From Methylotuvimicrobium buryatense 5G (GTDB lineage: Bacteria; Pseudomonadota; Gammaproteobacteria; Methylococcales; Methylomonadaceae), in contig NZ_KB455575.1 of assembly GCF_000341735.1 (NCBI RefSeq), positions 4,784,264 through 4,848,263 on the forward strand: a stretch of 64,000 nucleotides of DNA, in the 5' to 3' direction. Under the pieces are notes generated by a model. It was not told the DNA's origin, ran no database searches, and was given only the letters and a program-made list of their open reading frames with translations. This document shows positions 34,917-43,120 of this stretch, piece by piece. Positions within the stretch are counted from its first letter, which is position 1; every line of letters begins with the position of its first letter. Made by a program: the position numbers and the translations under genes.

Positions 34917-35810
34917 ATGCGGCGCAAAAAGAAAGAATTGGCCGAACCTGAAAATCATGAGCGATGGCTGATTTCCTATGCCGATTTTATTACCTTGTTA
35001 TTTGCGTTTTTTGTCGTGATGTATTCGATCTCGTCGGTCAATGAGGGTAAATATAAGACACTGTCCGACTCGTTGGGCGAGGCTTTTTCGAAAAGGCAAT
35101 CGCAATCGGCGATTTCCGGTAGAGAAGGCACTCCCTTTACCGTGGTGCAGCCGATTCAAATCGGGGAAGAGCCGATGACCGTTCAGCCGGTCGAGTTACC
35201 TCATCCGACTTTGGAAGAGGTTGAAAAAAAACATGAGCTTAGTGAGGAAATCCTACGTGAGCGGCGCAATTTGATCGAGGCGTCCGAACAAATGTCGGAA
35301 GTCTTGGCGCCATTTATCGAAAAGGATTTGGTGGCGGTTAAAAAACATGACTTTTGGATTGAGCTAGAAATGAATAGCGAGCTGTTATTCGCGAGCGGCG
35401 AGGCTGAGTTATCGCCAAAAGCGTTACCGGTTTTGAAAAAAGTTTCGGAAATTGTCAGACGTATGCCGAATGTCATCAATGTCGAAGGGCATACCGATAC
35501 GGTCCCGATTAGTACCGTTAAATTCCCATCTAATTGGGAATTGTCTTCGGCGCGCGCGACTAGCGTAGTAAGGGAATTCGTCAATGAGGGGATAGCGCCG
35601 TCACGATTATCGGCGGTCGGCTATGGAGAATTTCATCCGATAGCCGATAACAGTAGCGAAGCAGGTCGATTTCAAAATAGAAGGGTTGTGGTGGTGTTGA
35701 TGTCGCATGCTTTTGCCCGTTACGGCGCTAATGACGAAGAAAGAGCGAAATTACTGAATATCACACCGGTTACCGAAGCTGAAATAAACAATACTCAAGG
35801 TTCTCCATAG
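34917..35810 (+). CDS. motD: Flagellar stator protein MotD (MotB family)
   Basis: The frame opens at 34887, but the ATG at 34917, with GGAGG in front, gives a 297-residue protein. A basic N-terminus (MRRKKKE) and a single helix SYADFITLLFAFFVVMYSIS carry the ion-binding Asp. A plug/linker region is followed by an OmpA-like peptidoglycan-binding domain (VEGHTDTVPI, NWELSSARATSVVREF, ENRR-like QNRRV). It anchors the stator to the cell wall and pairs with MotC. Confidence 0.93.
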   Translation: MRRKKKELAEPENHERWLISYADFITLLFAFFVVMYSISSVNEGKYKTLSDSLGEAFSKRQSQSAISGREGTPFTVVQPIQIGEEPMTVQPVELPHPTLEEVEKKHELSEEILRERRNLIEASEQMSEVLAPFIEKDLVAVKKHDFWIELEMNSELLFASGEAELSPKALPVLKKVSEIVRRMPNVINVEGHTDTVPISTVKFPSNWELSSARATSVVREFVNEGIAPSRLSAVGYGEFHPIADNSSEAGRFQNRRVVVVLMSHAFARYGANDEERAKLLNITPVTEAEINNTQGSP

Positions 35811-35951
35811 TGGTGGGGTAATTACCTTCCTCGTTCCCACCGCTCCGGCGGCCAAGGTATGGGTTCCCGCGGAAGACCGTGAGAACCGGAAAATCTTCGT
35901 GAACCGAGTTTTTTGCGGTGTAGCTAATGAATTTAGGTTGAAAGGCATTTT

Positions 35952-36755
35952 ATGAAGGTCTGGACGGTATCCAATCAGAAAGGCGGTGTAGGCAAAACGA
36001 CGACTGTCGTTACGCTTGGCGGTCTATTGTCTTCCTGGGGGTTTCGTACGTTATTGGTCGATCTCGATCCGCACGGTGCATTGACGAGTTATTTCAAAAT
36101 GAATCCCGATGAAGTCAAGGCCAGCGTATACAATCTTTTTCATGATGCCAGTTTGAAAAAGAAAAACGCAGGGCCCGAGCCTTATATCGTAAAAACCAAA
36201 TTCGACGGTTTGTTTGTGTTGCCGGCCGCGACCGCGATTGCGACATTGGACCGGCAAGTCGCATCGATGGGCGGCATGGGATTGGTAGTCAACAATGCCT
36301 TAGTCAAAGTAGCCGACCGGTACGATTACGTTATTATCGATAGTCCGCCAATGCTCGGTGTGTTGATGATCAATGCACTGGCTGCGTGTCAGCAATTAAT
36401 CATGCCTGTCTTAGCCGAATTTTTAGCCGTCAAAGGGCTCGAGCGCATGATGCATACGCTCGATATGGTTTATAAATCACGTACCCATGCGCCTCGATAC
36501 ACGATTGTACCGACGATGTTCGATAAACGAACGCGCGCCGCACAAGAAAGCCTTAGAGTATTAAAACAGCAATATCCGGATTATCTTTGGAATTCGATCA
36601 TACCGATCGATACAAAAATCAGGGATGCCAGCACGCAAGGTATACCGCTATCGATTTATTGGCCGGAATCGAAAGCCGTGGAAGCCTACTCGGCCCTGCT
36701 GGATTGCTTGTTATTGCATGATAACCAGCCAGTCAAAGAAGCGGCGACAGTTTAA
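35952..36755 (+). CDS. ParA-family ATPase for polar chemotaxis-array positioning
   Basis: A 267-residue ATPase with a deviant Walker A motif (SNQKGGVGKTTTV), Walker A' (LLVDLDPHG) and IDSPPMLG. By position behind motCD and before a CheW-domain protein, it corresponds to the Pseudomonas/Vibrio ParA-like protein (ParC in Vibrio) that places chemoreceptor arrays at the pole. The 140-base spacer before it carries a GTTCCCACCGCTCC...-like hairpin fragment. It overlaps the next gene by one base. Confidence 0.92.
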   Translation: MKVWTVSNQKGGVGKTTTVVTLGGLLSSWGFRTLLVDLDPHGALTSYFKMNPDEVKASVYNLFHDASLKKKNAGPEPYIVKTKFDGLFVLPAATAIATLDRQVASMGGMGLVVNNALVKVADRYDYVIIDSPPMLGVLMINALAACQQLIMPVLAEFLAVKGLERMMHTLDMVYKSRTHAPRYTIVPTMFDKRTRAAQESLRVLKQQYPDYLWNSIIPIDTKIRDASTQGIPLSIYWPESKAVEAYSALLDCLLLHDNQPVKEAATV

Positions 36756-37474
36756 TGACGGGTTTCTACAATAACAATTTGGATGTCGAGCAACAGATTA
36801 TTCATCAGGAGTTGGCGCTCGACAGTTATTTGAAAACCTTGCTGGAGGAAATGCCGACGGAAGAATCTGAAGTGATTATGCCATCGGTGCCTGAGATCAA
36901 AGCGTCCGTGCCGAAAATGCGCGTCGAATCGAAAATAAAGGAAAAAAGCGAGACCGTTGCCAAAATGCCGGCTTTGGTTGAACTACAATTGGTTCCAAAA
37001 CCTACCATGCCGCTTGCTGTGATGCCGACATGGGCGCAATATGAATTCCAAGCCTTATTTTTTAGAATTGGCCAGCTCATTCTGGCAACTCCTTTGGTCG
37101 AATTATCCAGAGCCATTAAATTCGATAAGAGGATCACTAAAATCCCTGGGCAACCCTCGTGGTTTATTGGTTTGCTGGAAGACCAGGAGCGAAAAATCGG
37201 TATTCTCGATTCCGGACAATTGATTTTAGGGAAAGGTTATGCGAATAAACGAGATTTAATCGAACAGCCTTTTAAAAGCATGTTAATTACCCAGGACGGC
37301 AATTGGGGCTTGGCTTGCGACGAACTCTTGTCGATCGGTAAAGTGCGCCCCGAGCAAGTTCGTTGGAGAACTAACCGTAAGCAGCGGCCATGGTTGATCG
37401 GAACGGTAATCGAAGAGTTGACCGCCGTGATCGATGTCAAACAGCTGACGCCGCGAAGAAAGGTAAAAAGGTGA
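36755..37474 (+). CDS. ParP-like CheW-domain protein
   Basis: A 239-residue protein. Residues 1-90 are a variable acidic and basic linker. The C-terminal part (about 95-235) is a CheW-like domain (LFFRIGQLILATPLVELSRAIKF, WFIGLLEDQERKIGILDSGQLI). Vibrio ParP has this architecture and links the ParA-like ATPase to CheA arrays. The stop codon TGA (37472-37474) lies in the first unit of a heptamer array, so the final residues may be altered. Confidence 0.85.
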   Translation: MTGFYNNNLDVEQQIIHQELALDSYLKTLLEEMPTEESEVIMPSVPEIKASVPKMRVESKIKEKSETVAKMPALVELQLVPKPTMPLAVMPTWAQYEFQALFFRIGQLILATPLVELSRAIKFDKRITKIPGQPSWFIGLLEDQERKIGILDSGQLILGKGYANKRDLIEQPFKSMLITQDGNWGLACDELLSIGKVRPEQVRWRTNRKQRPWLIGTVIEELTAVIDVKQLTPRRKVKR

Positions 37475-37578
37475 AAGGTGAAAGGTGAAAGGTTAAAGGT
37501 TAAAGGTTAAAGGTTAAAGGTTAAAGGTTAAAGGTTAAAGGTTAAAGGTTAAAGGTTAAAGGTTAAAGGTTAAAGGTT
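37469..37578 (+). repeat. Heptanucleotide tandem array K3 at the 3' end of the ParP-like gene
   Basis: About 15 units: three GGTGAAA followed by a uniform run of GGTTAAA. The first unit supplies the stop codon of the upstream gene. Each unit contains TGA or TAA, and because 7 is not a multiple of 3 the array closes all reading frames within 21 bases. Confidence 0.95.
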
Positions 37579-38080
37579 ATCGTTCCCACGCTCCAGCGTG
37601 GGAACGCAGCCCTGGACGCTCCAGCGTCCAGTGACGACAAGAAAGATAGGAAAAAGCCGCAATACGAAGGTACCTTGGCAGGAAGGGATTTACTCCCTTT
37701 ATGCTCAAAAATTAGCTAACTTCATGAAGGTATGGGGTGTGGCTAGCGAGGATGTCGGCAGCAGGGGTCTGCCGTCAAGCCCCCATGGATGGGTTTACCC
37801 AGCACCTAAATTCCATAGTCCATTGGCTATGATAACTATCTGGGATAATTTAGGTGCTGGGCGAACGGCTTCCTCGACAGGGATACCCCGCGCTCTAAAT
37901 CCAGTGAGAATGCTCAAACTGGGAATTGCTGCTTGTGGAGTGGTACGTTGTGCTTAACTATAATCTTTAAATTTCGTGATTTTCGTGGACAAAATTCTTT
38001 TTATAGAGTGAAGGGTTAGTAGTTGGGCGGATACGGTTTGCAAAAAATAATAACTTTGAATAATGAAGCGGTGATCGCGA
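37475..38080. other. Gap between ParP-like gene and cheW
   Basis: It comprises array K3, a TCGTTCCCACGCTCCAGCGTGGGAACG-type palindrome (about 37580-37633), hybrid element C2 (37691-37931) and about 150 bases of AT-rich cheW leader. No gene is seen. Confidence 0.7.
37691..37931. mobile_element. Hybrid miniature element C2 (family N left end, family C right end)
   Basis: The left end TACTCCCTTTATGCTCAAAA matches the ends of family N (49426-49773). The right end ...CTGGGAATTGCTG matches family C. The interior contains the reversed shared core and an additional perfect 15-bp inverted repeat CCCAGCACCTAAATT at 37798-37812 and 37847-37861. It looks like a recombinant of two related families. Confidence 0.65.
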
Positions 38081-38557
38081 ATGAGTGAATTCGATACGAA
38101 ACAAAACAATCCGGTGATGCAATGGGTAACCTTTCGTCTCGGTGATGAAAAGTACGGCATCAATGTCATGCAAGTGCAGGAGGTGCTGCGGGTTGCAGAA
38201 ATCGCTCCGGTTCCGGGTGCGCCGTCTTATGTGCTGGGCATCATTAACTTGCGAGGCAATGTCGTTACCGTGATCGATACGCGTAATCGATTCGGTTTAA
38301 TGTCGAAGGAGACCGATGATAATTCGCGCATTGTCATAATCGAAACCGAATCGCATATTATCGGTATTTTGGTCGATAGCGTTGCCGAAGTCGTCGAGTT
38401 GAGATCATCCGATATTGAAACGGCTCCGAACGTCGGCAATGAAGATACTTCTAGGTATATTCAAGGGGTGACTAGCCGAGATAATGAATTATTGATTCTA
38501 GTCGACCTAAATAAGTTTTTAAGCGATGAAGAGAAAGCGGAATTGGATATGTTTTGA
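38081..38557 (+). CDS. cheW: Chemotaxis coupling protein CheW
   Basis: A 158-residue adaptor that links CheA to chemoreceptors. The CheW domain covers almost all of it: WVTFRLGDEKYGINVMQVQEVLRVAEIAPVPGAPSYVLGIINLRGNVVTVID is highly typical. Other blocks are VDSVAEVVEL and ELLILVDLNKFLS. It is followed by two small genes that commonly accompany cheW in Pseudomonas-type clusters. Confidence 0.96.
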   Translation: MSEFDTKQNNPVMQWVTFRLGDEKYGINVMQVQEVLRVAEIAPVPGAPSYVLGIINLRGNVVTVIDTRNRFGLMSKETDDNSRIVIIETESHIIGILVDSVAEVVELRSSDIETAPNVGNEDTSRYIQGVTSRDNELLILVDLNKFLSDEEKAELDMF

Positions 38558-38613
38558 AGTTAATCGTAACTTGAAACAGCAACTTCCTTGAGCCGCGGCT
38601 AAGAGAGGCGGTC

Positions 38614-38787
38614 ATGATCGAAATACAACCGATAGTACCGACATATCCGGTTATTAAACCGGCTAAAGTCACTAATGATGAAGATCGGCCGGATAAGAAA
38701 AAACAACAAAACGAGCAGGAAAAGGGTTCTGAATCGGAGCAGCAAGACGATACAGGGCCTGCTCAGCATATCGACGAAGTTGTTTGA
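38614..38787 (+). CDS. Small highly charged protein between cheW and DUF2802 gene
   Basis: A 57-residue frame starting ATG 38614 (AGAGAGGCGG upstream) and ending TGA 38785-38787, whose last base begins the next ATG. The product starts MIEIQPIVPTYPVIKPAKV and continues as a lysine-, glutamate- and glutamine-rich tail without hydrophobic segments. The tight coupling on the downstream side and its clean spacing from cheW suggest a real gene. I do not recognise a family and propose no function. Confidence 0.6.
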   Translation: MIEIQPIVPTYPVIKPAKVTNDEDRPDKKKQQNEQEKGSESEQQDDTGPAQHIDEVV

Positions 38788-39164
38788 TGAATGAGATTTT
38801 ATATGCCGGTCTTGCCGTACTGAGCGTTATGTCGATTTTGCTGGTATGGTTAACAGTCGATCATATTAAGCTTAAGCGCAGCTATCGAGCCTTGTCCGAA
38901 CACCTGAATAATCATAATTTGGATATTGTCGGTTTATGTTCGGCATCGGTCGGTGTCGATAACCGATTAGCCGAGACTGCTGAATTACTCAAGGAATTGA
39001 ACGAAAAAATCAACGACTTTGAACAAAGAGAGGAAGAAGCGAAGCCTTATCACGCGATCATTCAAAAGGTGCGAAGCGGCGCAGATGCGGCTGAATTGAT
39101 TCAAAAATTCGGAATTAGTCGTGATGAGGCCGTATTATTGATTCGGTTGCATGGGGCTAAATAA
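38787..39164 (+). CDS. DUF2802 domain protein
   Basis: A 125-residue protein: an N-terminal membrane helix (ILYAGLAVLSVMSILLVWLTV), a coiled-coil (LAETAELLKELNEKINDFEQREEEAKPYHAIIQKVRSG) and a C-terminal helix-turn-helix-like segment (ADAAELIQKFGISRDEAVLLIRLHG) typical of DUF2802. Such genes end the che cluster downstream of cheW in many polar flagellates. The role is unknown. ATG 38787 overlaps the previous stop and is preferred to the TTG at 38784. Confidence 0.8.
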   Translation: MNEILYAGLAVLSVMSILLVWLTVDHIKLKRSYRALSEHLNNHNLDIVGLCSASVGVDNRLAETAELLKELNEKINDFEQREEEAKPYHAIIQKVRSGADAAELIQKFGISRDEAVLLIRLHGAK

Positions 39165-39647
39165 AAGGCATTTTGTCGACGAAACGCGCGAAAATATTTA
39201 ATTAGTCGTAGGGTACGCATCGCGTACCTTTTTTATTCCGGGGAATTCCGGAAGGCGTGCGCAATGGTACGCGGTGCATTCTTCACGCGGGGCGGGTTAT
39301 TCAATCCGCCCCAAACGTTTTGACTTGCTCAGGATACGGTCGAACCGTTAAGAACGGGATTGCAAGCCCCGTCCTGCTAAGCTCTGTGATAGTACGGCCA
39401 TGGATGACGGGCTGAGATATACCCTTTGCTAGTCAAATTTCGGCGTCGGGGTGCCCGTCAAAGGACGCCGTGAATACGTCCATGTAGGCTCTATGACAGC
39501 ATCCATGCTGCCAAAGCCTTTGCCGAACACCCCGGCGCCTCCATACGCTAATGCCGAAATTTGAAGTGCGATAGGTATACAACCGTCTACTCCGAATGTC
39601 GGCAATTCCTGCCGACATTCTCGCCAAACGCACCGATCGTTTTAACT
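39165..39647. other. Gap between DUF2802 gene and the FKBP gene
   Basis: It contains a GTAGGGTACGCATCGCGTACC palindrome (about 39207-39285), a double-hairpin repeat (39291-39382) and family A element A6 (39418-39579). The DUF2802 and FKBP genes converge here; the palindrome followed by TTTTTTATT at about 39226 could act as a terminator. Confidence 0.65.
39418..39579 (+). repeat. Family A miniature element, copy A6
   Basis: A forward full-length copy with left end TATACCCTTTGCTAGTC and right end TTGAAGTGCGATAGGTATA, complete core and GCAGCATGGATGCTG-type inner stem. TA flanks both sides. Confidence 0.8.
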
Positions 39648-40127
39648 TTATTGAACTTTGATCAGTTCAACATCGAATATGAGTGTGGCATTAGGGCCGA
39701 TCGCGCGACCGGCGCCGCGTTCGCCATAAGCCAAATCTGAGGGTATGTAAAAACGGTACTTAGCGCCTTCCTTCATTAATTGCAGTCCCTCGGTCCAACC
39801 GGCAATGACTCGGTTTAACGGAAATGTGGCCGGCTCGCCTCTGCCATAGGAACTGTCGAATTCTTCGCCGCTAATTGTTGTGCCTTTGTAATGAACGGTT
39901 ACATTATCGGAGGCTTTTGGGGTGGCGCCGCTTCCTTCGCTCAAAACTTCATATTGAAGGCCGCTCGCTGTGGTTTTTATGCCTGCTTTTTTGGCGTTTT
40001 CGGCAAGAAAGGCTTCGCCTGCTTCTTTATTTTCCTGTGGGGTGGTCGCATTGGCCATTGAGAACATCGTAAATCCTATAATTATAGCGGTAAAAACTGA
40101 AAAAACACGGATATGCAGTTTAGTCAC
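39648..40127 (-). CDS. FKBP-type peptidyl-prolyl isomerase, exported
   Basis: A 159-residue protein with a signal peptide (residues about 1-27, ending MANA) and a short helical linker (ENKEAGEAFLAENAKKAGI) of the FKBP N-terminal type. The FKBP domain has VTVHYKGTTISGEEFDSSYGRGEPATFPLNRVIAGWTEGLQLMKEGAKYRFYIPSDLAYGERG, conserving the active-site aromatics. It should assist folding of periplasmic proteins. Transcribed alone on the reverse strand. Confidence 0.94.
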   Translation of the reverse strand: MTKLHIRVFSVFTAIIIGFTMFSMANATTPQENKEAGEAFLAENAKKAGIKTTASGLQYEVLSEGSGATPKASDNVTVHYKGTTISGEEFDSSYGRGEPATFPLNRVIAGWTEGLQLMKEGAKYRFYIPSDLAYGERGAGRAIGPNATLIFDVELIKVQ

Positions 40128-40307
40128 AGATTTTTTCCTCCTGTCGTGAGTTATAAGGAAGTGTATCCATTTATGGAGAAGTTGCGAGAAAAAGTCAATA
40201 AGCTTGAACTCTTAATCCCAATATATAGTAGCTAATCCTTCTAGCTCAGATGTGAGTATGTTAGCGCCTTCTATCTCCAATACCGGTTTGTCCTTTTTTT
40301 TCCGGTG

Positions 40308-40341
40308 ATGCCGCTTGTTCGCAACTACGAACAAGCGGCAT
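40308..40341. terminator. Strong 14-bp hairpin between lytic transglycosylase and FKBP genes
   Basis: A perfect stem ATGCCGCTTGTTCG / CGAACAAGCGGCAT with a six-base loop lies directly behind the reverse-strand lytic transglycosylase gene. There is no U-run after it on the reverse strand, so intrinsic termination is doubtful; it may stabilise the 3' end. Confidence 0.4.
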
Positions 40342-40344
40342 AGT

Positions 40345-40983
40345 TTACCAAAAAAACCAGCTCTTGCTTTCAAATTCGTTCCGGCATGAATTTAATTGCG
40401 AATCGTAAATACGGGCTTTGCGGTCGACTTTTTCTGCAACTTTTAATAACCAAGGTTTTTGCAAAAACGTTTGACGCCGGAATCCCGTATGACCTTCGTG
40501 ATAGGCCAGGTATAGTTGCCGAGCGTTCGATTTAGCTAGTCCGAGCCTTTTATGGCTCATGTGATTGTACCAACCGACAAAATCGACCGCATCGGCAAAG
40601 TCGTCGCGGTCGGCTCTCCAGCGACGGTTATATTTTATATAGTCGCCCCAAGTGGCGTCCAATGCTTGAGCATATCCATAGGCACTACTTTTTCTAAACC
40701 AAGGGATGAATCCCAATAACTTCCGTCTTGGCGGCGCGGCATCGGCAACGAAGCGAGATTCTTGATGTATGATCGCCATTTGGACAGGAATAGGGACCCC
40801 CCATTTTTGATAAGAGGTTTTTGCGTGTTTGTACCAGTTGCTTTTTTCTCTGAAAGTTTCGCAAATGTTTTCAGTGTTTTTTGGCGGAGCAGTGGTGCAG
40901 GCTTGTAAAATAAGAAACGAGATAGCCGTTAAAATTATTTTTAACGATCGAATGGATAGCAGCATAAAAAAATAGACAATCAA
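40345..40983 (-). CDS. Lytic transglycosylase (SLT-domain) lipoprotein
   Basis: A 212-residue protein with an N-terminal hydrophobic segment ending LILQAC, a lipobox, so probably an outer-membrane lipoprotein. The SLT-like domain has VPIPVQMAIIHQESRF (catalytic Glu), SAYGYAQALDATWGDY and AYHEGHTGF motifs. It would cleave peptidoglycan glycan strands. The second Met (residue 7, giving MLLSIRSLK) is an equally likely start and makes a more regular signal peptide. Similar proteins are annotated as TPR/SLT lipoproteins; no partner gene is adjacent. Confidence 0.85.
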   Translation of the reverse strand: MIVYFFMLLSIRSLKIILTAISFLILQACTTAPPKNTENICETFREKSNWYKHAKTSYQKWGVPIPVQMAIIHQESRFVADAAPPRRKLLGFIPWFRKSSAYGYAQALDATWGDYIKYNRRWRADRDDFADAVDFVGWYNHMSHKRLGLAKSNARQLYLAYHEGHTGFRRQTFLQKPWLLKVAEKVDRKARIYDSQLNSCRNEFESKSWFFW

Positions 40984-41400
40984 ATTCTGAAAGACGAGAT
41001 TCGAAGCGAAAAATGAAAATAATAGTCTACACTAGTCATTATTTAATTTAATTATAAGAGCACAAGGCTTGCCCTTTACGATTTGGAAATACAAAATAGC
41101 GCTGTTTATTTTCCGGTTATTGTCAGCAATTTAAGGGTAATTATTCACACACCCCTATCGTTCCCACGCTCCGGCGTGGGAATGAAGATCGAGACGCTCT
41201 AGCGTCTCGTACCGCTGGAGCGGTACTCAGGCGTTCCCACGCAGAGCGTGGGAACGATAATTTCCGGGGGACTGAATAGTTACATTTAAGACATTGCCGA
41301 AATTTGAAGAGCGAAAGGAATAGATATCGGTTTCTTTCGGCTCCATAGCTTCAATAGCGAAAGTCGTACAAAAATGTAATGAATGTAATATAGGTTAACA
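40984..41400. other. Divergent gap before the PilZ gene
   Basis: AT-rich sequence next to the lipoprotein gene is followed by a multi-hairpin TCGTTCCCACGCTCCGGCGTGGGAA-type repeat (41157-41262), with three successive stems. A truncated family A right end (about 41291-41325, TTGCCGAAATTTGAAGAGCG) lies just before the leader of the PilZ gene. Confidence 0.65.
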
Positions 41401-42036
41401 ATGCCATACGAAAAACGCCACTATCGGAAAAAACTGACCTCCCATGGATTAATTTACCTGGATGGGGACGAACTTCCGATTACCTTGAGCAACATCTCGA
41501 TCACAGGTCTTTTGGCTGAATTGGAAGATCATGAACGAATTAATGATGTTGAAGGCTTGTTCAAAACAGTAAAGATATCGCCTATCGTCGATATCTACCT
41601 GCAAGAAATGCGACTTGCCGGCGAAGCCGAAATTGTTCGAGCCGATATGATCGATGGTCGGATTTATTTGGCGTTGGATTTTAGAAATGTCGAGCACGAT
41701 GTAGAAAATTTGTTTTATGTAAGACATGCCTACAGGAAAAAATTAGAGGCGCCAGGGCTCATAATCCTTAACGGCCATAATTATCATTTCAACACGATTA
41801 ATGTATCGGTAGACGGCTTAATGGTTACGTTACCTGAGCGAATTGACGTGGAACCGGGGGCAATCGCCGCGTTCAACTTCAAAAGACTCGACCTGCTCGG
41901 CGAAGTTAAGGTCGTATGGGTGACTTATCAGGACGGGAATACCCTATTAGGTTTGGAATACAATTACTTGGAAAAAACCTTTGTTGAAGGTATTCCGAGA
42001 TTCTCCCCCCGCAATCCGGGCGTGGTTAAAGGATAG
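41401..42036 (+). CDS. Tandem PilZ-domain protein
   Basis: A 211-residue cytoplasmic protein made of two similar halves. Half one: KRHYRKKLTSHGLIYLDG ... LSNISITGLL. Half two: RHAYRKKLEAPGLIILNG ... TINVSVDGLMV. The second half retains both cyclic di-GMP binding motifs (RxxxR as RHAYR and NxSxxG as NVSVDG). The first has NxSxxG but K/R exchanges in the other. It is probably a c-di-GMP effector. The nearby diguanylate cyclase and flagellar genes make motility control plausible, not shown. Confidence 0.85.
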   Translation: MPYEKRHYRKKLTSHGLIYLDGDELPITLSNISITGLLAELEDHERINDVEGLFKTVKISPIVDIYLQEMRLAGEAEIVRADMIDGRIYLALDFRNVEHDVENLFYVRHAYRKKLEAPGLIILNGHNYHFNTINVSVDGLMVTLPERIDVEPGAIAAFNFKRLDLLGEVKVVWVTYQDGNTLLGLEYNYLEKTFVEGIPRFSPRNPGVVKG

Positions 42037-42103
42037 TTGAAGGATATCCTGCAAACGGATGGTCGGCTCAAACTTTTCATGTTTGAGCAGCTTTGCGCAA
42101 TAA

Positions 42104-43114
42104 TCAAAAATACTTGCTAGAGCCATTATCAAACGGCTTGCGTCGCCCCCAAAACTCCTCGGCCATGTTCATGGCGCGTTCTTGACTGTCTGCTTTACCT
42201 AGCAGCTTCAAAGCGATCGCCGTGGTACCGATAACGGCCGCTTCGCCGTATTCGTCCTCGATATCGCCTTGCCAGACTGCAGCGAGCTGCTTAGGATCGA
42301 GCGTTTCTGATTTAACATGGCGGCGTTCGAACATTCTCGGCCATTCCTCATCGTATAATTCGCCATGCTTAACGCTTTGTACTAGGCAATCGGCGTCGGG
42401 ATTGCGTTCGACTTCGCCGCTTTCGCCTTTGAATACCGCGACATGAAGGTCGTTTAATAACAAAGCGGCTTCTTGATGCACCGGGCGGTAACCCGGGTGA
42501 AAAATCGCCTGAATGCTGTGTTTGACATTAAAAGGATTCAACATTCTGGCGAGCGTGTGTACCGGGGAGCGCAAGCCCATGATCGGACGCAATTCGATGA
42601 TTTCATGAAGTTTCGGGCAGAAGTATTCCAGCGGCAAATAACTGAAGCTCCGCTCTTCGAGTTGTTGTCGCGCTTCTTGTAAAGAGGCGGCGTGCTCGAT
42701 GCCGAGGTATTTCAGAGCATCCTGCGTATAAATCCGACCTTCGGTATGACCGCCGGCGCCGTGCATGAAGACTTTGACGCCATTTTCCGCGAGCAATAAT
42801 GCCGACAACAAAAACCAGGGGAGGTGGCGTCGTTTGCCGGCGTAGGAAGACCAATCCAGGTCGGCGGGACAAGTGTTGCCGGTTTGGCTAAAAGTTTCGC
42901 GCGCGGCTTGAATGAAGCCGGCCAGCTCTTCAGGGGTTTCTTCTTTAACCCGCATCAGCATCAAAAATGCGCCTAATTGCACGGGTAGCACTGCGCCGGC
43001 CAAAATCATGCGCATCGCTTGATAGGCCTCTTCTCGAGTCAGCGGGCGCGAGCCTTTTTTGCCTTTACCGAGAATGCGGATATATTCAGCGAAAGGATGT
43101 TCTTGTGTTGTCAT
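42104..43114 (-). CDS. YbiB/TrpD2-like glycosyltransferase-family protein
   Basis: A 336-residue protein of the anthranilate phosphoribosyltransferase fold (family sometimes annotated as glycosyl transferase family protein, YbiB). The N-terminal helical domain (EEAYQAMRMILAGAVLPVQLGAFLMLMRVKEETPEELAGFI) and a C-terminal alpha/beta domain with VFMHGAGGHTEGRIYTQDAL replace the usual GTGGD motif. YbiB-type proteins bind nucleic acid and lack proven enzyme activity. It lies 6 bases downstream of the haem O synthase gene on the same strand. Confidence 0.85.
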   Translation of the reverse strand: MTTQEHPFAEYIRILGKGKKGSRPLTREEAYQAMRMILAGAVLPVQLGAFLMLMRVKEETPEELAGFIQAARETFSQTGNTCPADLDWSSYAGKRRHLPWFLLSALLLAENGVKVFMHGAGGHTEGRIYTQDALKYLGIEHAASLQEARQQLEERSFSYLPLEYFCPKLHEIIELRPIMGLRSPVHTLARMLNPFNVKHSIQAIFHPGYRPVHQEAALLLNDLHVAVFKGESGEVERNPDADCLVQSVKHGELYDEEWPRMFERRHVKSETLDPKQLAAVWQGDIEDEYGEAAVIGTTAIALKLLGKADSQERAMNMAEEFWGRRKPFDNGSSKYF

Positions 43115-43120
43115 GGCGGA

